The notes beneath the pieces are model-generated. The model was given only the letters and a program-made list of their open reading frames with translations, had not been told where the DNA came from and did no database searches. This document shows positions 12,564 through 18,954 of a stretch of 23,820 nucleotides of DNA, piece by piece (position 1 is the stretch's first letter; each line of letters opens with the position of its first letter). The position numbers and the translations under genes are program-made. The stretch is from Bacteroidales bacterium UBA1189 (GTDB lineage Bacteria; Bacteroidota; Bacteroidia; Bacteroidales; Bacteroidaceae): NCBI GenBank assembly GCA_002309805.1, contig DBYJ01000058.1, positions 1 through 23,820 of the forward strand, written 5' to 3'.

Positions 12564-15359
12564 ATGTATCGTTTTCAATTAAGAGTCTTTCTCATCGGGC
12601 TGTCCATCTGCAGCACGTCCGTGGTGGCGCAGACGGTAATACAGGGCACGGTGACGGACGCGCAGGGCAAGACGGTAGATGCTTACGTTACCGTCACACC
12701 CAAGTCGGAACGGCAGGGACAGACTGGTATCATCGGCTTTGCCGACACGGATGAGAAAGGGCACTATCGCGTGGAGTTCCGCACAGACGCCGACTCGGTG
12801 ACGGTGACGGCGGCGGGTCTCGCCATCGGCCAGCAGGTCCGCGTGGTACCCAACCGCTCGCAGACGCTCAGCTTCTCCGTCCGCCAGCAGGAGGTCGAAC
12901 TGAAGGAGGTGACGGTGCTGCCAGACAAAATCCGCGAGCATGGCGACACGCTGTCGTACAACGTCGGCTCGTACACTCAGCAGGGCGACCGTGTCATCGG
13001 TGACGTGCTGAAACGCATGCCGGGCATAGAGGTGTCGGAGAGCGGCGCCATCAAGTTCAACGGCAAAAGCATCAAGAACTTCTACGTGGAGGACATGGAC
13101 CTCCTGCAAGGGCGCTACGGATTGGCCACGAACAACATCAACGCCGCCGATGTCACCACCGTGCAGGTGCTGCAGAACCATCAACCCATCAAGGCCCTGC
13201 AAGGTAAAGAGCTCTCCGACGGCGTGGCCATCAACCTCAAGCTGAAGGACTCCGCCAAGGGCACCGTCGCTGTCAACACCATGCTGGGCGGTGGCGTACA
13301 GCAGCCGGGCGGTGCCATCGGCCACAACCCCCTCTGGACGGCCGAAGCCGTGGGCATGTATTTCTCGGGGCAGCGGCAGAACATGACGCTCTACAAAGGC
13401 AACAACACGGGCGACGACGTCAGCCGCGAGCTCACCCAGCACTATTCGTCAATCAACAGCGTAGGGCTCTCTCCCTTCTGTCCCACGGGCACCGTCATGC
13501 CTCCGACGTCGGGGCTGCCGCAGAAGCGAACGTTCGACAATCGCAGCCACATCGCCACCGTGAACCATCTGGAGAAGGTGGGCAAGGACACGGAGGTGAC
13601 GATGAACGTAGCCTACTATCACGACCTCGTGCGCCGTGAGGGTACGATGACGAGCGACCGTTTCGTCAGCGGCGACCAGCGCCTGCTAACCTCCGAAACG
13701 CTTACCAGCCATACCACGACAAACAACCTGAACGTGCAGGGACGATACTTCTATAACGCCGAGAGCGGTTTCATGACCGACGTGCTGAAATTCGACGCCG
13801 GCTGGAACAGCGACGACGTGGAGGGACTGATAGGGGTTAGTGGTGAGGGGTTAGAGGTTAGGGCCAATGATAACGTTAACGATAACGATAACCCTAACCC
13901 CTCACCACTAACCCCTAACCCTTCCTCCCCTCCTTTAGGAGGGGTTGGGGGAGGCTCCGGGGAGGCTATACACCAGCACTTCCGCCGTCCGCAGCTGACG
14001 GTTTCCAACACGTTCAATACCATTGGCACCTTTGGACGGAACACCCTCGACCTGCATTTCTCCGTCGGCTATTCCGAGCGGCCTAATACGCTCAGCGTGG
14101 GCGTCGATTCCCTGCTGCAAGGCACATCTACGGCCTACGAGCAGGATATCAATTCGCGCCACATCGCAGGCAACTTCCATACGAACTACAACCTCCGCCG
14201 TGGCCCCTTCACGATGGCCTATGGTATCGTCGCCAACGCCAGCCTCCACGGCATCGCCACAGACCTCGACGGCTTCGTGCCGTCAGCAGCCTATGACGAC
14301 TCCGACTTACGGAACGACCTCTGGTACAACACCTACGAGCTTACCTTCGGTCAGAGCTATACGTACGACCGGGCGGGCCTGCGGGTGAGGCTGGGATGTC
14401 CGCTCGACCTCTATACGCAGACGCTTGCCGACCACGTCCGCGACGACCGCCACAGCTACGTCCATCTGCTTGTCACGCCCACATTCAACCTCCGCTACGA
14501 ATGGCGTGACTGGACGGGCGGCGTCGGCGCCTCCTACAGCCGCACCGTCGGCGACCCGGGCGGCATCTACGCGGGCTACATCATGACGAACTACCGCGCG
14601 TTCCAGCGCTCGTACGTCGAGCAGCTGTCGGAAACCGACCGCATGGGCGCCAACGTCGGCCTCTCCTACCGCAGCGCCCTCACCGCCACCTTCCTCAGCA
14701 TCACCGCCAGCTACACCCACACCCGCGACAACCAGACCTACGGCTACGACTATCGCGGCGCCACCAGCATCGTACAGGCCGTGGCGCGCCCCACCGCTGC
14801 GGACGGCTACAGCGTCGGCGCCGACTTCAGCAAGGGCTTCGACTGGCTGCAGTCGTCCTTCCGCCTTTTCGGCAGCTATAGCGGCTCGGCCAGCGAGCAG
14901 CTCATCGGCGGCACCGTCTGGCCATTCCGCTCACGCGCCCTCAGCGCCGGAGCGGGCGGCACCGTCACCCCGCTCGCCTGGCTCAACTTCGTCGTCAGCA
15001 GCGGCACTTCCATCAGCCATGCCGCCACACTTGGCGAACAAGCGGAACAGACGCCGCAGGTAGTACAGAGCGCTACCGGGCGGCTGAAAATGAACGTCTT
15101 CATCACTCGCCAGCTCACCCTCACGGCCACCGCCGAGGACAACTACACCAACCTCTCCGAGACCGACAGCCATGCCTGGTTCGGCGACGTCTCTGCCAAG
15201 CTCAAGACGAAGCACGTCGATTGGCAACTGGAGCTTAACAACCTCTTCAATCAACAGACCTACACCCAGGTCCACTACTCCGCCCTCGACATCTACGCCA
15301 CCACCGCCCGCCTCCGTCCGCGGAACGTGATTCTTACTGCACGGTTCAAGTTGTTGTAG
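12564..15359 (+). CDS. CarboxypepD_reg/plug outer-membrane beta-barrel protein (TonB-receptor-like)
   Basis: A 931-aa outer-membrane protein with signal peptide (cleavage near VVA|Q, residue 22), a carboxypeptidase-regulatory-like beta-sandwich (about 25-110; GTVTDAQGKTVDAYVTV and RSQTLSFSV), a plug domain (about 115-230; DVLKRMPGIEVSESGAIKFNGKSIKNFYVEDMDLL) and a long barrel of alternating strands ending in aromatic-rich sequence. This architecture is the usual partner of GLPGLI proteins. No substrate can be named; it is not a SusC, lacking a SusD partner. Residues about 423-464 are foreign to the barrel: they are encoded by a GGGGTTAG inverted repeat and a GC-rich palindrome, in frame, and read GEGLEVRANDNVNDNDNPNP followed by PLGGVGGGSG. 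The insert is open and the frame continues, so it probably sits in a loop. The terminal residue region RFKLL is compatible with barrel insertion. Confidence 0.85.
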   Translation: MYRFQLRVFLIGLSICSTSVVAQTVIQGTVTDAQGKTVDAYVTVTPKSERQGQTGIIGFADTDEKGHYRVEFRTDADSVTVTAAGLAIGQQVRVVPNRSQTLSFSVRQQEVELKEVTVLPDKIREHGDTLSYNVGSYTQQGDRVIGDVLKRMPGIEVSESGAIKFNGKSIKNFYVEDMDLLQGRYGLATNNINAADVTTVQVLQNHQPIKALQGKELSDGVAINLKLKDSAKGTVAVNTMLGGGVQQPGGAIGHNPLWTAEAVGMYFSGQRQNMTLYKGNNTGDDVSRELTQHYSSINSVGLSPFCPTGTVMPPTSGLPQKRTFDNRSHIATVNHLEKVGKDTEVTMNVAYYHDLVRREGTMTSDRFVSGDQRLLTSETLTSHTTTNNLNVQGRYFYNAESGFMTDVLKFDAGWNSDDVEGLIGVSGEGLEVRANDNVNDNDNPNPSPLTPNPSSPPLGGVGGGSGEAIHQHFRRPQLTVSNTFNTIGTFGRNTLDLHFSVGYSERPNTLSVGVDSLLQGTSTAYEQDINSRHIAGNFHTNYNLRRGPFTMAYGIVANASLHGIATDLDGFVPSAAYDDSDLRNDLWYNTYELTFGQSYTYDRAGLRVRLGCPLDLYTQTLADHVRDDRHSYVHLLVTPTFNLRYEWRDWTGGVGASYSRTVGDPGGIYAGYIMTNYRAFQRSYVEQLSETDRMGANVGLSYRSALTATFLSITASYTHTRDNQTYGYDYRGATSIVQAVARPTAADGYSVGADFSKGFDWLQSSFRLFGSYSGSASEQLIGGTVWPFRSRALSAGAGGTVTPLAWLNFVVSSGTSISHAATLGEQAEQTPQVVQSATGRLKMNVFITRQLTLTATAEDNYTNLSETDSHAWFGDVSAKLKTKHVDWQLELNNLFNQQTYTQVHYSALDIYATTARLRPRNVILTARFKLL
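13833..13957. repeat. In-frame compound repeat insertion in the receptor gene
   Basis: The left arm GGGGTTAGTGGTGAGGGG (13833 on) and its 22-base perfect inverted partner (13894-13915) enclose a spacer with GATAACGTTAACGATAACG units. Immediately after, 13925-13957 is a copy of the GC-rich palindrome (CCCCTCC-TTTA-GGAGGGG, then TTGGGGGAGGCTC). The whole stretch is about 125 bases and translates without a stop. Confidence 0.8.
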
Positions 15360-15410
15360 ATAATTACGTCTTTTTGTAATGTTCCGCGTCATAAAGATGT
15401 ACAATATTCA

Positions 15411-15492
15411 GGGAAGTGGCAGGGGAGGCCATTCTTCATGGGTTTTTTGAGTTGTACAATAGAAGAAGTATATTCCAAGCCTGCCGCTTCCC
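15411..15492 (+). ncRNA. Hairpin element R, copy 1
   Basis: GGGAAGTGGCAGG (15411-15423) pairs with CCTGCCGCTTCCC (15480-15492), with one U-G pair. An inner helix TTCTTC (15432-15437) / GAAGAA (15462-15467) follows. The segment TTCTTCATGGGTTTT...GAGTTG is shared with copy 2 at 20451. It lies about 50 bases after the receptor stop. It could be a terminator, a processed RNA or a palindromic repeat; there is no U tract directly after it. Confidence 0.5.
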
Positions 15493-15621
15493 ATTCCCCG
15501 CTCTGGTGAAGATAGTTAACAACTAATAAACCCTATATCTGCAACTACGAAAAAAAGGTTAAACTCCCCATTCGAACAGAAAAAACTCTGCCGACATCAT
15601 GGCCGGAACGCCCCAAAAAGC

Positions 15622-15629
15622 TATCTTTG
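15622..15629 (+). promoter_or_regulatory. -7 box of the M23-like/S41 gene
   Basis: TATCTTTG, 41 bases before the ATG at 15671. No clear -33 TTTG at the expected position. It supports the start at 15671 (or 15641) over 15599. Confidence 0.45.
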
Positions 15630-15670
15630 CCCTTGCAAACATGATTAATAACAATAAACAATACAAGAAA

Positions 15671-17857
15671 ATGAAACGTACCATCCTCCGCCGCGCCTTC
15701 GCCCTGGCCCTATTCGCCACCATTTGTTTCACGCTCTTCGCTGCCGAAGAAGCCTGGCTATGGCCCATCGAGGGGCAGAAAGCCGGCGACGGCATACTCT
15801 ACCGTCCGCAGGACAACATTGAGAAGGAACTGAACTTCGATGGCCTCTTCATTGCCGCGCCGGAGGGGACGAACGTCCTCTGTCCCGCCGACGCCGTGGT
15901 CACCAGCTGCGACTACACCTACTACACCTCGCTCACCAACTCTGTCGGATGGGGCTCCGACGACAAGACCTACGACGAATTCATCGCCGAGCAGAAGGAG
16001 TACTTCCGCCGCAAGGGATGGGACATCCGCTATCTCACGCTCACTGTCGGCCTCAAGATAGGCGACAAGACCCTCTGGATACACGGTCTGCGGCGCGACA
16101 ACGTTCTTCCTTCAGGCACGAAGCTCAAGCGCGGCGATGTGCTCGGCACGGTGGCGTGGGCCTATCACGCCATCCCCGAGTCCCACATAGACCTCTCCGT
16201 CTCCGTCCGCTCGAAAGTCGACGACCCCATGACACCCTTCGGCCTGCGCACCACCTTCCGCCGCCCCGAGCCGAAACCGCGCAAGTTCCACCTCACCCGC
16301 GACGAGGCCGAGGCCGACTACCGCCAGCTGGCCGGCAGCGTGAAGGAAATCTATCCTTCGCTCGACGACCTCATGACCGAGGAGGAGTACGAAGCCTTCG
16401 TGGAGGAGCAGTTGGCGCGCATCCCCGCCGACGGCATCGCGCTGAAGGACTTCGCCGCCCTTATGAAGGACTACAACGCCGCCATCCACGACTCGCACTT
16501 CTACATCAGCTGCCCCGTGCCCGCCGACCCGAAGGAGCGGAGCCGCGGCCTGCGCTACGCCCTTCCGTCGCTTTTCTTCGGGCAGGTGGCTACCGGCGAC
16601 TCTTTGGGTACGATGGCCTGCGTGGTGCTGATGGCCGACAGCACCCATGCCGCCTACGTCGGGCGCCACATCGCCCGCATCGACGGCCGCCCCGCCACGG
16701 AGCTGATATCCATCACCCGCCGCAACTCCACCGGCTACGATGCCGGCGTCACCTCCGTGGGTGACTACAACGCCTGCTACTGGAACGCCATCGACTACGG
16801 CCTCGAGCTCGGCCCCCAGCCCGTGGGTAAGACCGTCGTCTATGAGTTCACCGACGGCGAGCGGCTGGAACTGCCCATGGTGCCCAGCTACACGCCGAAA
16901 GACTACCCGACCGCAAAATGGGCCCGCCATCAGCAGGTCAACCGCCGCCAGCGCGGCCCCTTCGAGGTGCGACGGGAGAACGACAGCGTCCTCTACATCG
17001 GCATCAGCACCTTTAGCCTCAGCCAGCTCGACACGGACAGCGTCGTCGATGCCATCCATGCGGCGGAGCGCGACAGCGTGCCCTTCCTCATCTTCGACGT
17101 CCGCAACAACTTCGGCGGCGATGCCGGCGTCCAGGCCCGCATCACGCGTGCCCTGTTGGGCCGCACCCCCGACCGTCCCCACACCGGCTACCAGCGCGTC
17201 AACGCCCACCTCTTCAAGAGCGGCACGCTGAACTGGCCCGAGGGCGACACTATCTTCGGGAGCAACTTCAAGCCCGTCGAAGGCCGCAAAGGACTGTATC
17301 TCATGGAAGAGGAAGAGGATAACGCCACCCTCTCCGCCATTGACTCGCTGGGCTTTGGCGGCCGCCTCTACGTCCTCATCGACAGCCGTTCCGCCTCCGC
17401 CTCCGCCTTCCTGGCCGGTGCCGTCAAACGGAACGACCGCGGCTACATCGTCGGCCGCGAGACCATGAGCGCCTACCATTGCGAGACCTGCATCAAGTTT
17501 GCCAACATCTACCTGCCGAACAGCGAGTTCCAGGCCAGCATCCCCATGGTGCGCGTGGTGATTGACGAAACGGTCAGCGAGCGCCTGCCCGCCCGCCGCG
17601 GCGTCATCCCCGACTGCGACATCCCCATGACCGAGGCCGAATTCCACTACGACGGCGACTACATCCTCGACCGTACGCTCCAGCTCATCGCCGACGGCAC
17701 CTACCTCCTTAATGGACAATGGAAAAAGGAATATTATCAATTGTCAATTATCAATTGTGCCGAAGGCGCCATCGTTTTTGCCCTTGCCGCCATCGCCTTA
17801 GTTGCCGCTTTCCTGTTCCTCCGCCGTGCAAAAGACAGGAAAACGTCACAATATTGA
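15671..17857 (+). CDS. Exported degenerate-M23 domain fused to an S41-like protease domain
   Basis: A 728-aa exported protein, starting with a signal peptide (ALALFATICFTLFA). Residues about 25-200 repeat the degenerate M23/LytM domain of the regulator at 9230: EAWLWPIEGQKAGDG, GLFIAAPEGTNVLCPADAVV, GDVLGTVAWAYH and DPMTPFGLRTTF. The zinc ligands are again mostly lost (one His in SHIDLSV). From about 215 on it is S41-like (C-terminal processing peptidase type): a helical N-part, FLIFDVRNNFGGDAGVQARI, and YVLIDSRSASASAF (about 568-581), the position of the catalytic Ser, then GYIVGRETMS. The usual PDZ is not clear. A C-terminal TM helix (about 697-717) and short basic tail would anchor it. Residues about 679-695 are encoded by an AT-rich simple repeat. 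Starts at 15671 for its signal peptide. It is probably a periplasmic protease or a binding protein linked to module 1. Confidence 0.65.
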   Translation: MKRTILRRAFALALFATICFTLFAAEEAWLWPIEGQKAGDGILYRPQDNIEKELNFDGLFIAAPEGTNVLCPADAVVTSCDYTYYTSLTNSVGWGSDDKTYDEFIAEQKEYFRRKGWDIRYLTLTVGLKIGDKTLWIHGLRRDNVLPSGTKLKRGDVLGTVAWAYHAIPESHIDLSVSVRSKVDDPMTPFGLRTTFRRPEPKPRKFHLTRDEAEADYRQLAGSVKEIYPSLDDLMTEEEYEAFVEEQLARIPADGIALKDFAALMKDYNAAIHDSHFYISCPVPADPKERSRGLRYALPSLFFGQVATGDSLGTMACVVLMADSTHAAYVGRHIARIDGRPATELISITRRNSTGYDAGVTSVGDYNACYWNAIDYGLELGPQPVGKTVVYEFTDGERLELPMVPSYTPKDYPTAKWARHQQVNRRQRGPFEVRRENDSVLYIGISTFSLSQLDTDSVVDAIHAAERDSVPFLIFDVRNNFGGDAGVQARITRALLGRTPDRPHTGYQRVNAHLFKSGTLNWPEGDTIFGSNFKPVEGRKGLYLMEEEEDNATLSAIDSLGFGGRLYVLIDSRSASASAFLAGAVKRNDRGYIVGRETMSAYHCETCIKFANIYLPNSEFQASIPMVRVVIDETVSERLPARRGVIPDCDIPMTEAEFHYDGDYILDRTLQLIADGTYLLNGQWKKEYYQLSIINCAEGAIVFALAAIALVAAFLFLRRAKDRKTSQY
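17734..17758. repeat. TTATCAATTGTCAA tandem repeat inside the S41 gene
   Basis: Two units of TTATCAATTG(T) with a 14-base period at 17734 and 17748, in a context (AATGGACAATGGAAAAAGG) that resembles Bacteroidetes spacer repeats. In frame it encodes NGQWKKEYYQLSIINC just before the terminal TM helix. Confidence 0.55.
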
Positions 17858-18026
17858 TTGGTTTTTATATGTACTTATACAAATTTGACAGCTTGTTTCC
17901 TGACATATAGCTTTTTGCATTAAATAGAATTGACGACGTTTAATAAACAATGGGAAAAACAGGTGTTTTATCGTAAAATATCGCCTTGTTTTCTTGTTAT
18001 ATAGGAAAAGTCGAAAAGAGCATGCC

Positions 18027-18125
18027 GTGTAGATTGATGTAGAAAAGTGTAGATATTTTGGCCATCTACACCGCGTATTACGTAAACATTCAACGCATTA
18101 AGTCTTTTGGTGTAGAGATGTAGAT
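18027..18125. repeat. Cluster of TGTAGA boxes
   Basis: TGTAGA occurs at about 18028, 18039, 18048, 18111 and 18119, and inverted (TCTACA) at about 18065. GTGTAGAT (18047-18054) and ATCTACAC (18064-18071) form a perfect 8-bp inverted repeat. Such spacing resembles a multi-site binding region for a dimeric DNA-binding protein; TGTA is also the half-site of BlaI/MecI-type repressors. Confidence 0.5.
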
Positions 18126-18169
18126 GTTTTTCGGTTTTTCTTGATGAATTTTTCCAGCGTTTGACCCTT

Positions 18170-18240
18170 TTTATAAACAGCGCCCGTGTTTATATAAACG
18201 CCGCCCGTGTTTATATAAACAGGGCCCCTGTTTATAGATA
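18170..18240. repeat. 21-bp tandem repeat, iteron-like
   Basis: Units begin at 18170 (19 bases), 18189 (21), 18210 (21) and 18231 (partial). Each starts TTTATA(TA)AAC and ends with a GC block, CCCGTG or CCCCTG. Each unit contains the palindrome GTTTATATAAAC or a variant. Confidence 0.75.
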
Positions 18241-18335
18241 GAGTAGGCAAATAGGAAAATAGATAAGCAAAATACAAAACCGTGTAGGCTTCATGAATTG
18301 AAGATTGAAGATTAAAATTAGGACTAAAACTTTGG

Positions 18336-18405
18336 ACTAAAACTAAAACTTTTGAATTGTCTTGCATGCAGCTTGTAAAACATTCTTCAAAGTTTTAGTT
18401 TTAGT
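18336..18405. repeat. AT-rich inverted repeat, 20-21-bp arms
   Basis: ACTAAAACTAAAACTTTTG (18336 on, through 18356) pairs with TTCAAAGTTTTAGTTTTAGT (18386-18405), one base missing in the right arm. The loop of 29 bases includes TTGCATGCAGC. Further imperfect pairing continues outward. It resembles a miniature element or a bidirectional hairpin. Confidence 0.65.
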
Positions 18406-18490
18406 TTTTGGTTTTAGTTCTTCATTTTTAATTCTTAATTCCTGCCCTATTTCTACGAATAAAGGTTAAAAACGCCCGGTTCTCAAAAGT

Positions 18491-18537
18491 TTCCGATATC
18501 GGAATCTTGCGAAATCCGTGCGGAGGCCGTTCCTTTG
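18491..18537 (+). promoter_or_regulatory. Promoter of the blaI-type gene with a 14-bp palindrome
   Basis: TTG at 18507-18509 and TTCCTTTG at 18530-18537 (one mismatch to TAnnTTTG) are 20 bases apart. A perfect palindrome, TTCCGATATCGGAA, at 18491-18504 abuts the -33 side and is a candidate operator. The start codon at 18563 is 25 bases beyond the -7 box; the longer frame from 18518 would begin inside the promoter. Confidence 0.5.
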
Positions 18538-18562
18538 CAGGCAGATAAACGTACCTGCCATT

Positions 18563-18949
18563 ATGAAACGAAAGGAGAATACGCTGACGAAAGTGGAGTT
18601 TGAAGTGATGAGTGCCCTATGGGACATCAATCAGTCCGCCTGTGCCTGGGACATTCTGGAGCGGCTGCCCGAACCGCGTCCCGCCTACACCACCGTTGCC
18701 ACCTACCTGAAGGTGCTCTACGAGAAGGGCTATGTCGATTTCTTCAAGCTGAAAGGCGAAGGCAAGACCCATCGCTACGTGGCACGCGTCACCCGTGCCG
18801 AATACACCCGTCAGGCCATGAACGAAGCCAAGAAGAACCTTTTCGGCGGCAGCATCAAAAAGATGCTCTGCTTCTTCGTCGAAGAAGAACACCTGACCGC
18901 CGAGGAGATTCAGACGCTGCTGGAAGAAGGGACAAACTTCCAAAATTAG
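18563..18949 (+). CDS. BlaI/MecI-family transcriptional repressor
   Basis: A 128-aa winged-helix repressor. Family marks are clear: LTKVEFEVMSALWDINQSACAWDILERLP at the N-terminus, then the recognition helix region PAYTTVATYLKVLYEKGYVDFFKLKGEGKTHRYVARV, and a C-terminal dimerisation helix. Length matches BlaI (about 125). Members repress their operon as dimers and are cleaved after signalling by a BlaR1-type M56 metalloprotease. The gene for such a protein starts 5 bases after this stop, so the two form the standard pair. The promoter carries a palindrome suited to autoregulation, and TGTAGA sites lie 400-500 bases upstream. Target genes are probably its own operon and the GLPGLI/receptor genes downstream; beta-lactam resistance is not implied, since no beta-lactamase gene is present. 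Confidence 0.9.
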   Translation: MKRKENTLTKVEFEVMSALWDINQSACAWDILERLPEPRPAYTTVATYLKVLYEKGYVDFFKLKGEGKTHRYVARVTRAEYTRQAMNEAKKNLFGGSIKKMLCFFVEEEHLTAEEIQTLLEEGTNFQN

Positions 18950-18954
18950 GAAAG

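Larger units (their letters stand above)
15360..15670 (+). other. Intergenic region with one structured element and one promoter
   Basis: This 311-base gap follows the receptor. It holds the hairpin element at 15411-15492 (see next entry), a T-run at 15371-15376, an AT-rich stretch at 15515-15590, and a -7 box at 15622-15629. No gene was found; the reading frame open from 15599 is an upstream extension of the next gene. Confidence 0.6.
17858..18562. other. 705-bp AT-rich intergenic region without genes
   Basis: No protein or RNA gene was recognised. It contains, in order, a cluster of TGTAGA sites (18027-18125), a 21-bp tandem repeat (18170-18240), a long AT-rich inverted repeat (18336-18405) and the promoter region of the blaI-type gene (18491-18537). 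A minus-strand frame through the tandem repeat reads VYINTG repeatedly but is repeat-derived. Confidence 0.6.

Noticed and set aside
16112..17740. 542-codon open frame on the minus strand
   Set aside because: It lies wholly antisense to the M23/S41 gene, is rich in Ala/Gly/Val/Asp with no recognisable domain, and is explained by high G+C at third positions. The same applies to the long antisense frames at 4744-5622, 8125-9147, 10459-11367 and 12579-13442.
18027..18240. CRISPR array
   Set aside because: Repeats are short, contiguous without spacers, and no cas gene is nearby.
18098..18367. Minus-strand 89-codon frame with VYINTG repeats
   Set aside because: The repeated residues come from the 21-bp tandem repeat, and no start context, promoter or domain supports translation.
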